A stretch of DNA of 5,908 nucleotides from Corallococcus sp. CAG:1435 (GTDB lineage Bacteria; Bacillota; Clostridia; Christensenellales; CAG-314), in assembly GCA_000433775.1 (NCBI GenBank), contig HF998468.1:1-5908 (forward strand), in the 5' to 3' direction. A program made the position numbers and the translations under genes. The notes below the pieces were generated by a model that saw only the letters and a list, made by a program, of their open reading frames with translations, was not told the origin of the DNA and made no database searches. Positions 1 to 5,908 of this stretch are shown here, in pieces. Within the stretch, counting starts at the first letter, position 1. The number at the start of each line of letters is the position of its first letter.

Positions 1-148
1 AACAAAAGACAGCGTTTCAACACATTTTGCAGTTGCAATACAAATTTTTTTACTTAATTTGCAGTTTTTTGCGTATTAGTGTGGCGGTCGGGTGCATTTT
101 TGAGGCAATTTCCGCATTGAAATTGCGTTGTTTGTGGTGGACTAGAAC

Positions 149-162
149 TTTTTTGCAAAAAA
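149..162. repeat. Perfect 14-bp palindrome of T6-GC-A6
   Basis: TTTTTTGCAAAAAA reads the same on both strands. It lies about 250 bases before the symporter start, with no adjacent gene end. It could be a bent A-tract element, a protein site or chance in AT-rich DNA. It lacks a GC-rich stem, so I do not call it a terminator. Confidence 0.5.
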
Positions 163-219
163 ACGTCATTCTTGAATGTGGGCTGTTTGTGTAAGTTTCT
201 TTCAAATGTCTGCAAACAC

Positions 220-236
220 TGTTTTTGTCAAAAACA
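220..236. repeat. 17-bp inverted repeat, 8-bp arms around one base
   Basis: TGTTTTTG, then T, then CAAAAACA: perfect arms with a single central base, a size and symmetry typical of a dimeric repressor operator. It lies about 115 bases upstream of the proposed transporter promoter. No regulator gene is visible in the window, so the operator role is inference only. Confidence 0.45.
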
Positions 237-292
237 CCGTCAGACGTTTTTCGGCGGTAATTTTTGCAACGTGTTTCTGCCGAATCGAAAAT

Positions 293-307
293 TTTTGCAA
301 TGCAAAA
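293..307. repeat. 15-bp inverted repeat, candidate operator
   Basis: TTTTGCA, one central A, then TGCAAAA. The arms match perfectly. The element sits about 30 bases upstream of the proposed -35 of the symporter promoter, where an activator or repressor could act. Sugar transporters of this family are commonly controlled by LacI- or AraC-type regulators, but nothing here identifies one. Confidence 0.4.
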
Positions 308-337
308 GAAAATATTTCAGGGCAATTTTCATTTTTC

Positions 338-366
338 CTGCAAAAAAACAAAGCGTGTGTTATACT
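338..366 (+). promoter_or_regulatory. Probable promoter of the symporter gene
   Basis: An extended -10, TGTTATACT (358-366), matches the TGnTATAAT consensus at all but one position. A weak -35 (CTGCAA, 338-343, three matches to TTGACA) stands 17 bases upstream. An extended -10 often compensates for a poor -35. Transcription would begin near 373, giving a leader of about 34 bases that contains the ribosome binding site. Confidence 0.5.
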
Positions 367-390
367 GAATAAAGTACTAGTGTTCCGCAC

Positions 391-396
391 GGAGGA
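391..396 (+). promoter_or_regulatory. Ribosome binding site that fixes the symporter start
   Basis: GGAGGA at 391-396 stands 10 bases before the ATG at 407. It decides in favour of this start over the in-frame ATG at 176, which has no Shine-Dalgarno sequence and would lie upstream of the probable promoter. Confidence 0.8.
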
Positions 397-406
397 ATTT
401 GTTTGT

Positions 407-2203
407 ATGGAAAAAGTATTGAAAACCGAAATTACCGCCGAAGACAGACAGTTTAATATCAACAAGTGGCTGTTTGGCGTTTCCGGCATAGGACGTGATA
501 TGTCCTACCAACTGATAGCGTCCTTTTTGCTCACCTACATTCAGTTTGGAATGACGCTGTCCATTGTGCAGTTCACCACAATCAGTCTGCTTATCGGCAT
601 TGCAGGCAGAATCTGGGACGCAATCAACGACCCCATGATGGGTGCAATAATCGAAGGCACGCACATGAAGTTCGGCAAATTCCGCCCGTGGATTTTGATT
701 GGAGCAATACTGACAGGCACAATAATAATTGTAATGTTCAACGTACAAAACCTGGAAGGCTGGTCTTTCGTGGTATTCATGGCGGTTATGTACCTGTTGT
801 GGGAAAGCGCCTTCACAATGAACGACATAGGCTACTGGTCGATGCTGGCAAGTCTTTCCAGCAAAAAGGAACAACGCAATTCCGCAACAATGCTGACGGT
901 TGTGTTTGCAGGTTTGGGCGCATTCATTGCGCAGGGCGGAATATCTTTTCTCTATCCCGGCAACGTGCGACAGGCTTTCCGCTGGATATCCATCGGCGTG
1001 GCAGTAATTTTCATGGTAATGCAAACGGTAATGGTGCTGTTCATCAGGGAACGCCCCCGTGCGCAAATGGAAGTAAGCGAAAAGGTGTCCCTAAAACAAA
1101 TGTGGAACACCATTCGCAAAAACGATCAGGTTTTGTGGATGACGCTTTCCATGTTGTTTTACAACATCGGCAGTTCGTTGTTGGTGGGTCTTGCCTACAA
1201 TTTGTACTATCTGGAAATAGGCTACGACGGCAACGCCATTGTGTTCATTGCCATTTTCGGCGTTTTCAACATAGGCTCGCAGGTGTTCTATCCTAAACTT
1301 GCTCAAAAGTTGGGAAGAAAGAAACTGCAACTAATCTCAATAATCATCGCCTGCGTTGGCTATCTCGGCATTGCTCTTTTGGGTTGGACGTCCGTTTTGC
1401 CCTTCAACCTCATTACACTCAGCATTTTCGGCGTGTTTGTGTTTGTGGGGCAGGCGTTGTTCTACATGGCAAGCATCATCAACATGACCAACTGTGTGGA
1501 ATACAACGAGTACAAACGTGGCGAACGCAACGAAGCGGTGGTGTCCACACTTCGTCCCTTCATGGCAAAGTTCGCCGACGCATTGAAATACGGAATTATA
1601 ACGTTGGTGCTTACCGTTTCCATGGTTTACGGACTTTCGCAAAACATTTCCACGTTGGAAGTGCAAAAGGGGCATTTCGACAGGTTGGAAACAACGGCAC
1701 AGCAAATTGAATATGTGGACAAAGTTACCGACTACCTTGTGTTGGTGCAACAGGACGGGGCTAATTTGGAGGAACTGACAACGGCAATGCAGTCGGACGG
1801 AATCTTGAAGGGCAAGCAACTTGACGCACGCTATCTCTCGGCCTTGGGCGATGTTGCGATAATGCAAAAAACGGAAGACGGTTCCACAGTGTTTGTGGCG
1901 TTTGTGCGTGACATGACGCAAAACGTGCCTATGGATGAAAACAAAAATTACACAATGGTCATTTCCGGCACAGATGCCGACGGCGTGCCTTTCAACGCCG
2001 CAAACGACAATTTCAAGGACGACGGCGACATTTCCATGCGTTTGTGGATTCGCATTGCGGTAACTATTGTTCCCGCAGTGTTCCTGTTGCTGTCGCTGTT
2101 GGTGCAAAACAAAAAATTCATCATCGACGAAAAGTATTACGACATGATGTTGGAAGAAATAGAAAAACGCAAAAACGCTTCGGCTCAGCAAAACGAACAA
2201 TGA
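407..2203 (+). CDS. GPH-family (MelB-like) sugar:cation symporter with a large extracytoplasmic insert
   Basis: A 598-residue inner-membrane transporter of the glycoside-pentoside-hexuronide family (MFS fold, about 12 helices), expected to import a sugar or glycoside with Na+ or H+. The family signature is clear: WDAINDPMMGA at residues 70-80 gives the cation-site acidic pair D71 and D75, equivalent to MelB D55/D59. GKFRPW (90-95) is the conserved cytoplasmic loop. RD at 30-31, D140 and W144 (NDIGYWS) and K388 fall where MelB has K18/D19, D124, W128 and K377. By eye alignment, the MelB sugar-binding Arg149 is not conserved (Val here), so melibiose is an unlikely substrate. Usual members have about 450-500 residues. 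The excess lies between helix 11 (about 390-412) and helix 12 (about 548-570): a soluble segment predicted to face outward. The tail is short and charged. It stands alone between its own promoter and terminator, so the substrate cannot be inferred from context. Confidence 0.92.
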   Translation: MEKVLKTEITAEDRQFNINKWLFGVSGIGRDMSYQLIASFLLTYIQFGMTLSIVQFTTISLLIGIAGRIWDAINDPMMGAIIEGTHMKFGKFRPWILIGAILTGTIIIVMFNVQNLEGWSFVVFMAVMYLLWESAFTMNDIGYWSMLASLSSKKEQRNSATMLTVVFAGLGAFIAQGGISFLYPGNVRQAFRWISIGVAVIFMVMQTVMVLFIRERPRAQMEVSEKVSLKQMWNTIRKNDQVLWMTLSMLFYNIGSSLLVGLAYNLYYLEIGYDGNAIVFIAIFGVFNIGSQVFYPKLAQKLGRKKLQLISIIIACVGYLGIALLGWTSVLPFNLITLSIFGVFVFVGQALFYMASIINMTNCVEYNEYKRGERNEAVVSTLRPFMAKFADALKYGIITLVLTVSMVYGLSQNISTLEVQKGHFDRLETTAQQIEYVDKVTDYLVLVQQDGANLEELTTAMQSDGILKGKQLDARYLSALGDVAIMQKTEDGSTVFVAFVRDMTQNVPMDENKNYTMVISGTDADGVPFNAANDNFKDDGDISMRLWIRIAVTIVPAVFLLLSLLVQNKKFIIDEKYYDMMLEEIEKRKNASAQQNEQ

Positions 2204-2211
2204 CAAACCCC

Positions 2212-2240
2212 GGGCAGGTTTTGCCCTTTATAACGTTTTT
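2212..2240 (+). terminator. Weak first hairpin after the symporter gene
   Basis: GGGCA (2212-2216) pairs with TGCCC (2222-2226) around GGTTT. A T-rich tail follows, interrupted by ATAACG. The stem has only five pairs, so this is a minor or accessory stop at best. The strong terminator follows 30 bases later. Confidence 0.3.
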
Positions 2241-2267
2241 TCCTCAACGTATATTTGTTTTTGATAC

Positions 2268-2296
2268 AAAAAGCCTCCCTTTCGGGGAGGCTTTTT
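2268..2296 (+). terminator. Strong rho-independent terminator of the symporter gene
   Basis: A 12-pair stem: AAAAAGCCTCCC (2268-2279) pairs with GGGAGGCTTTTT (2285-2296) around the loop TTTCG. The seven inner pairs are mostly GC, and the T run gives the release signal. The A run on the 5' side means the structure could also stop transcription from the other strand. It lies 65 bases after the stop codon and separates this unit from the metK operon. Confidence 0.92.
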
Positions 2297-2327
2297 GCTT
2301 TTGTCCGCAAAAAAATCGTTTTCTACT

Positions 2328-2472
2328 GTTGCACAGCCTGTTTGACATTGTGCAATTTCCGTTTACGTTAGCAGGTAATTTTGCAGTTACGTTGCCGATT
2401 GTTACGTGTTTATCTACTGTGAAAAGGTTTTTGCGTGTTTTGGCAACAGTTTTGGTCGCTGTTTTTCTTACG
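2328..2472. repeat. Tandem repeat copy 1 (~145 bp unit)
   Basis: First of two adjacent, diverged copies. The stretch 2345-2387 (43 bases) is identical to 2491-2533 in copy 2. Later shared blocks include TCTACT, GAAAAGGTTTTTG and TTGGCAACAGTTTT. Substitutions cluster in the middle and at the end. The unit length is not a multiple of three and each copy translates in a different frame, which argues against a coding repeat. It is AT-rich and contains several TACGTT/TTACGT words. Function unknown. Confidence 0.85.
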
Positions 2473-2616
2473 GTTGTACAGTCCGTTTGTACATTGTGCA
2501 ATTTCCGTTTACGTTAGCAGGTAATTTTGCAGTAACGTTACAGTTTGTTTCGGTTATATCTACTCTGAAAAGGTTTTTGTGTGCTTTGGCAACAGTTTTT
2601 GCCGTCCTTTTCTGCG
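2473..2616. repeat. Tandem repeat copy 2 (~145 bp unit)
   Basis: Follows copy 1 directly in the same direction. Relative to copy 1 it has one extra base near its start (GTTTGTACATTG against GTTTGACATTG) and is two bases shorter near its end. A point change has created a perfect 10-bp palindrome, GTAACGTTAC (2532-2541), not present in copy 1. A third copy may begin at 2617 (GTTGT) but diverges at once; TTTTGCGTTAC and TTTTTTTGGCAACA downstream may be remnants. Confidence 0.85.
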
Positions 2617-2836
2617 GTTGTCGGGGGCAAGGTGAACTTTTGCGTTACTCACCGTTTTTTTGGCAACACAGCGAATAAAAGCGTTGCACGGGGCAACAAG
2701 GTGTCAAACTTCATGCAACCTGCAAAAATTTTCGTCAAGCGACGGATTGTATCCGTCCGGCAAAGGCGTGGGACGTGGGACGTCGGCATGTGATAAAATT
2801 CGCCTTTTAGTAAAAAACAAAAGGGGCTTTGTAAAC
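2617..2836. other. Non-coding stretch between the tandem repeat and the metK promoter
   Basis: No open frame here has a ribosome binding site or recognisable product. Visible small structures are a GTTGC/GCAAC hairpin (2683-2697), a perfect 7-pair hairpin GACGGAT/ATCCGTC with loop TGT (2741-2757), two tandem copies of CGTGGGA plus CGT (2767-2783), and CCTTTT pairing with AAAAGG (2803-2824) just before the metK promoter. None has a proper T tail, so I do not call terminators. I see no clear promoter for a small RNA. Confidence 0.6.
2741..2757 (+). repeat. Perfect 7-pair hairpin with 3-base loop
   Basis: GACGGAT (2741-2747) and ATCCGTC (2751-2757) flank TGT. It has no T run after it. It may be a protein-binding dyad or part of an uncharacterised transcript, or may have no function. 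Confidence 0.4.
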
Positions 2837-2865
2837 TTGACAAAAGGTGCGGTGCGGTGTACAAT
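2837..2865 (+). promoter_or_regulatory. Sigma-A promoter of the metK-recD2 operon
   Basis: A perfect -35, TTGACA (2837-2842), is separated by the optimal 17 bases from a -10 of TACAAT (2860-2865), five of six matches. Transcription should start near 2872, placing the riboswitch aptamer within about 5 bases of the 5' end, as usual for S-box leaders. The spacer contains three tandem GGTGY pentamers (2846-2860). Confidence 0.88.
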
Positions 2866-2876
2866 ACCTCTACAAA

Positions 2877-3000
2877 CCTATCGAGAGTGACAGAGAGACG
2901 GACTCAATGAAGTCACAGCAACCTAAAATACTGTTAGGTGCTAATTTCCGCAAGAGAGGGAACATTTCCCTGTGTGGCAAAACCCCTCTTGAAAGATGGG
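2877..3000 (+). ncRNA. SAM-I (S-box) riboswitch aptamer
   Basis: All core parts of the SAM-I fold can be placed. P1: CCTATC (2877-2882) with GATGGG (2995-3000). Then AGAG. P2: GTGAC (2887-2891) with GTCAC (2912-2916), an upper P2 of GAG/CTC (2895-2897/2903-2905), and the conserved TGAA at 2908-2911. Next AGCAACCT leads into P3, ACCTAA (2921-2926) with TTAGGT (2934-2939), followed by GGTGCTAA. The pseudoknot pairs CGGA of the P2 loop (2899-2902) with TCCG (2947-2950). P4: CAAGAG (2951-2956) with CTCTTG (2986-2991), carrying an extra AGGGAA/TTCCCT hairpin. Compared with the remembered yitJ aptamer of Bacillus subtilis, the P2 and pseudoknot bases differ but pairing is kept, which supports a working aptamer. 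It binds S-adenosylmethionine and is expected to switch metK off when SAM is plentiful. Confidence 0.95.
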
Positions 3001-3027
3001 ACGGCGAAGGATTTTTGCCAAGTTTCG

Positions 3028-3060
3028 TGGTCTTGTCTTGTGCGACAGACCATTTTTTTT
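3028..3060 (+). terminator. Riboswitch expression-platform terminator
   Basis: TGGTCT (3028-3033) pairs with AGACCA (3047-3052). The stem continues after a bulged T with GTC/GAC, around the loop TTGTGC, and is followed by eight T. It lies 28 bases after the aptamer and 43 before the metK start, so it stops transcription before the gene. A plausible competing antiterminator pairs AAGAT (2993-2997, overlapping the 3' strand of P1) with GTCTT (3030-3034), plus ACG (3001-3003) with CGT (3026-3028). That would make termination depend on SAM-stabilised P1. The antiterminator is inference from hand pairing. Confidence 0.9.
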
Positions 3061-3103
3061 GCAAAAACCGCAACACGCCTTCGAAGGTTCAAAGGAGAAA
3101 GTA

Positions 3104-4294
3104 ATGAAAACCAACAAGACAAGATTTTTCACAAGCGAAAGCGTAACGGAAGGACATCCCGACAAAATGTGCGACCAGATTTCCGACGCTATTCTGGACG
3201 CAATTTTGCAGCAGGACCCCAACGCACGTGTTGCCTGCGAAACGGTGGTTTGCACGGGCACGGTGTTTGTAATGGGACAAATCACCACCACAGCCATTGT
3301 GGACTACGCAACGGTAGTAAGAGATACCGTGCGCAACATAGGCTACACCCGTGCCAAGTACGGATTTGACGCCGACAGTTGCGGCGTGATAATTTCCCTC
3401 GACAAGCAATCGCCGGACATTGCTCTCGGCGTGGACAAGTCGGACGAGTACCGTGACAGAGGGGAAATTTTGGACATGTACGGCGCAGGCGACCAAGGAA
3501 TGATGTTCGGTTACGCATGCGACGAAACGCCCGAATACATGCCTATGGCAATAACGCTGGCGCAAAAAATCAGTTTGCGTCTTGCGCAGGTAAGAAAGGA
3601 AGGCATTGTGGACTACCTGCGTCCCGACGGAAAGTGCCAGGTAACGGTGGAGTACGACGGCGACACCCCCGTGCGTGTGGACACCATCGTGCTTTCGGCG
3701 CAGCACAGCCCCAATGTGGATTCCGCAACTATCGCCAAAGATATGATAAACCTTGTAATACGCAAGGTGGTGCCTCTCAACCTGCTTGACGAAAAAACAA
3801 AGTACTACATCAACCCGACGGGACGTTTCGAGTTGGGCGGACCTGCCGCCGACAGCGGACTTACGGGCAGAAAAATTATCGTAGACACCTACGGCGGTTA
3901 CTGCGCTCACGGTGGCGGAGCATTTTCCGGAAAAGATCCCACAAAGGTGGACCGTTCCGCAGCATACATGGCACGCTACATCTGCAAAAACGTGGTAGCG
4001 GCAGGACTTGCCAAAAAAATTCAGATTCAGGTTTCCTACGCAATAGGCAGAAGCAAACCTGTTTCCGTGGACGTCAACACCTACGGCACGGGAGTGCTTT
4101 CCGATGCGGCTTTGTCGGAAATCATTGCCGACGAATTTGACCTTCGTCCCCGTGCGATAATCAATCTGTTTGGTTTGCAACGCCCCATCTACCTTGCTAC
4201 GGCAAGTTACGGACACTTTGGCAGAGAGGGTTTCCCCTGGGAAAAGTTGGACAGAGTGGACGACCTCAAAAAATACATCGCACAGGAACAGTAA
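3104..4294 (+). CDS. metK: S-adenosylmethionine synthetase (methionine adenosyltransferase)
   Basis: Makes S-adenosylmethionine from methionine and ATP in the cytoplasm, releasing phosphate and pyrophosphate; SAM is the main methyl donor. The protein has 396 residues, close to the usual 380-400, and looks complete. Signatures: [12 protein letters not shown] (residues 10-21) with the catalytic His18 and metal-binding Asp20; the hexapeptide-type motif [11 protein letters not shown] (127-137); and the phosphate-binding [16 protein letters not shown] (270-285) with its conserved lysines and aspartate. The start at 3104 has AGGAG (3093-3097) six bases upstream and gives the standard short N terminus. 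An in-frame ATG at 2996 lies inside the riboswitch and is rejected. It is first gene of a SAM-controlled operon, with recD2 three bases after its stop. Confidence 0.98.
   Translation: MKTNKTRFFTSESVTEGHPDKMCDQISDAILDAILQQDPNARVACETVVCTGTVFVMGQITTTAIVDYATVVRDTVRNIGYTRAKYGFDADSCGVIISLDKQSPDIALGVDKSDEYRDRGEILDMYGAGDQGMMFGYACDETPEYMPMAITLAQKISLRLAQVRKEGIVDYLRPDGKCQVTVEYDGDTPVRVDTIVLSAQHSPNVDSATIAKDMINLVIRKVVPLNLLDEKTKYYINPTGRFELGGPAADSGLTGRKIIVDTYGGYCAHGGGAFSGKDPTKVDRSAAYMARYICKNVVAAGLAKKIQIQVSYAIGRSKPVSVDVNTYGTGVLSDAALSEIIADEFDLRPRAIINLFGLQRPIYLATASYGHFGREGFPWEKLDRVDDLKKYIAQEQ
4284..4287 (+). promoter_or_regulatory. Ribosome binding site for recD2 within the metK 3' end
   Basis: AGGA lies in the last codons of metK, 10 bases before the TTG at 4298. 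The next in-frame TTG (4304) would be 16 bases away, too far. The site being translated as part of metK suggests translational coupling. Confidence 0.55.
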
Positions 4295-4297
4295 AAA

Positions 4298-5908
4298 TTG
4301 GAATTGACGGTTAAGGGAACTGTTGCGGGCATTGTTTTCCGCAACGAAGAAAACGGCTACACGGTGCTGAGTCTGGAAACAACCGACGGAGACGACATTG
4401 TCTGCGTGGGTTGTTTTCCCATGCTTTCCGTCGGCTCCGTTATGGAAGTTTCTGGTAAAGTTTCCCTTCACAGCAAGTACGGCGAGCAACTCGCCGTGGA
4501 AAGTTACCGAGTGGTAAACCCCACCAGCCGAGAGGGAATCGTGCGTTACCTTGCAAGCGGTCTTATCAAGGGCGTGGGTGAGGTTACCGCCAACAACATC
4601 TACAACGTTTTCGGCGACGACACCTTCGGCGTGATAGAAAACAATCCCGCTTTGCTTGCAAAGGTCAAAGGTATTTCCGCAAAAAAAGCAATGGATATTG
4701 CCAATGCCGTTGCGGAACTGAAAAATATGCAGGAACAAATCATGTTTTTGCAGTCTTTCGGTATTACAACAAACCTTTCCGTCAAAATTTACAACATCTA
4801 CAAGACGGAAACACAGCGTCTGCTCAAAGAAAACCCCTATCGGCTGATAGACGACGTGGACGGCGTGGGATTTCTCACTGCCGACAAAATAGCGCAAAGC
4901 ATGTCCGTCCCCAAACAAAGTCAGTTTCGTGTCAGGGCTGCGATGGTGTACGCTCTTAAAGATTCTGCGGAAAAACAGGGCAACACTTTTTTGTACTTCG
5001 ACGACCTCATTGCCCGTTGCACCGAGTTGTTGCAACTTGACCTTTCGGAATTGTCCAATCTTGTGGAAGAGACCGTTTCGCAACTTGTGCTGGAACCGAC
5101 AGTCAAGTGTTTTGAAGTGCAGGGAAGAAGAAGCATTGCCCTCATCCGCTACTACAAGGTGGAAAAATCCGTTGCCTACAAATTGCTGGATCTGAACGCC
5201 TCGGCAAAACGTATTCTCATCGACGCCGACAGCCTCATTGCGCAGTTTGAAAGGCTCAACAGGATAGAGTTTCACCCCAGCCAGAAGGGGGCAGTCAAGT
5301 CGGCGCTGATAAACGGAGTAACGGTCATCACAGGCGGACCAGGCACGGGAAAAACCACAATAATACGTTGTATTGCGGAAATTCTCACTGCAACGGGCTT
5401 GCGGTTGGAATTTTGCGCGCCCACGGGCAGGGCAGCCAAAAGACTGTCGCAAAGCACCGACCGTGACGCAAAAACAATACACCGTTTGTTGGGATACGAG
5501 TCACACGACGGCAAAATGATGTTCAAGTACAACCGAAACAACACCCTGCCATGCGACGTTGTGGTGGTGGACGAACTGTCCATGGTGGACGTAACGCTTA
5601 TGTACAGTTTGCTTTCGGCGTTGGAAAACGGCACACGCATTGTGCTTGTAGGGGACAAAGACCAACTGCCCAGCGTTGGCGCAGGCAACGTGCTTGCCGA
5701 TATTATCAAAAGCGGCGTGGTGGAAGTAAGGTATCTTTCGCACATCTACCGTCAGTCTGCCGACAGTCTTATCGTTTCCAATGCCCATCTGATAAACCAG
5801 GGGCATATGCCGGAAATAAACAACCAAAGCAAGGATTTCTTTGTAATGTCCATTTCCGACTTCAACGAGGTGGCGCAAACGGTAGTGCAGTTGGTAACCA
5901 CACGTCTG
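4298..5908 (+). CDS. recD2: RecD2-type ATP-dependent 5'-3' DNA helicase, 3' end outside the window
   Basis: A superfamily 1B helicase of the RecD/TraA type, acting in DNA repair and replication-fork maintenance without RecB or RecC. 537 codons are present with no stop; the family has about 720-750 residues, so the last helicase motifs are missing. Order: N-terminal OB-like region (GTVAGIVFRNEENGYTV, about 7-80), helix-hairpin-helix region (SGLIKGVG at 87, NPY at 179, DGVGF at 188), Gln329 before Walker A GGPGTGKTT (346-354), motif Ia APTGRAAKRL (374-383), Walker B DELSMVD (425-431), motif III GDKDQLPSVG (453-462 region), then the IYRQ motif. The start is TTG: the metK stop TAA is in the same frame, followed only by AAA, and the product then begins LELTVKGTV as in family members. 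No ATG is available before the conserved N terminus. It is cotranscribed with metK. Confidence 0.95.
   Translation, partial: MELTVKGTVAGIVFRNEENGYTVLSLETTDGDDIVCVGCFPMLSVGSVMEVSGKVSLHSKYGEQLAVESYRVVNPTSREGIVRYLASGLIKGVGEVTANNIYNVFGDDTFGVIENNPALLAKVKGISAKKAMDIANAVAELKNMQEQIMFLQSFGITTNLSVKIYNIYKTETQRLLKENPYRLIDDVDGVGFLTADKIAQSMSVPKQSQFRVRAAMVYALKDSAEKQGNTFLYFDDLIARCTELLQLDLSELSNLVEETVSQLVLEPTVKCFEVQGRRSIALIRYYKVEKSVAYKLLDLNASAKRILIDADSLIAQFERLNRIEFHPSQKGAVKSALINGVTVITGGPGTGKTTIIRCIAEILTATGLRLEFCAPTGRAAKRLSQSTDRDAKTIHRLLGYESHDGKMMFKYNRNNTLPCDVVVVDELSMVDVTLMYSLLSALENGTRIVLVGDKDQLPSVGAGNVLADIIKSGVVEVRYLSHIYRQSADSLIVSNAHLINQGHMPEINNQSKDFFVMSISDFNEVAQTVVQLVTTRL

Larger units (their letters stand above)
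1..337. other. Non-coding leader upstream of the symporter gene
   Basis: No reading frame here has a ribosome binding site or a recognisable product. The stretch is rich in T and A tracts and in TTTTGCA-type words. It contains three short perfect or near-perfect inverted repeats (149-162, 220-236, 293-307), listed separately. An open frame starting at 176 runs into the symporter frame, but its translation is Cys/Phe/Asn-rich and unlike any transporter N terminus, so I treat it as untranslated. Any upstream gene ends before this window. Confidence 0.7.

Noticed and set aside
176..406. N-terminal extension of the symporter from an ATG at 176
   Set aside because: It has no ribosome binding site, its composition is unlike protein, and it crosses the probable promoter. 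The ATG at 407 has GGAGGA at the right distance and gives a normal GPH N terminus.
1337..2206. A 289-codon minus-strand frame opposite the symporter gene
   Set aside because: It is an antisense shadow: its sequence is His/Val/Phe-rich with no motif, and the sense strand carries a secure membrane protein.
2244..2501. Minus-strand 85-codon open frame over the terminator and the first repeat copy
   Set aside because: It would end inside the strong terminator region, has no visible Shine-Dalgarno support and its Thr/Lys/Asn-rich sequence reflects the repeated DNA.
2328..2616. Tandem repeat as a CRISPR array
   Set aside because: There are only two long units of about 145 bp with no short repeat/spacer alternation and no cas gene.
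2406..2678. Short plus-strand open frames across the tandem repeat, with similar translations in both copies
   Set aside because: The similarity of the translations follows from the DNA repeat itself. The copies are in different frames, the unit is not a multiple of three, and no ribosome binding site or family match is visible.
2803..2824. CCTTTT/AAAAGG hairpin as a terminator before the metK promoter
   Set aside because: The stem is short and AT-rich with a 10-base loop, and no T run follows on either strand.
3089..5482. A 797-codon open frame on the minus strand covering metK and much of recD2
   Set aside because: It is the antisense shadow of two genes that share one frame and a codon bias that avoids stops on the opposite strand. 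It has no family signature, is rich in His/Cys/Val as shadows are, and conflicts with two secure genes.

Overview
The window reads as chromosomal DNA of a Gram-positive, Firmicutes/Clostridia-like bacterium. The reasons are a SAM-I (S-box) riboswitch ahead of metK, a RecD2-type helicase (the RecD form with an N-terminal extension, usual in bacteria without RecBC), AGGAG-type ribosome binding sites, a TTG start and canonical sigma-A promoter elements. This is inference from family knowledge. The exact lineage cannot be read from the sequence.

Layout, all on the + strand. Positions 1-406 are a non-coding, T/A-tract-rich leader with several short inverted repeats and a probable extended -10 promoter (338-366). 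Positions 407-2203 encode a GPH-family (MelB-like) sugar:cation symporter with an unusual soluble insert of about 115-130 residues before its last membrane helix. A strong intrinsic terminator (2268-2296) closes this single-gene unit. Positions 2301-2836 have no credible gene but hold two tandem copies of a diverged ~145-bp repeat (2328-2616), followed by a stretch with small hairpins and a 7-bp tandem repeat. A near-consensus promoter (2837-2865) starts a second transcription unit. Its leader is a SAM-I riboswitch aptamer (2877-3000) with a rho-independent terminator (3028-3060). It controls metK (3104-4294, S-adenosylmethionine synthetase, complete) and recD2 (4298 to the window end, incomplete), which starts on TTG one sense codon after the metK stop.

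How they work together: metK makes SAM, and SAM bound by the leader should cause early termination, a standard negative feedback loop. Because recD2 follows metK with only 3 bases between and no promoter or terminator, the DNA-repair helicase should share this SAM-dependent control. The symporter is a separate unit with no visible functional link to the metK operon.

Nothing here amounts to a clearly new system. The points most worth following are the insert in the symporter, the tandem repeat and related intergenic words, and the SAM-controlled helicase.
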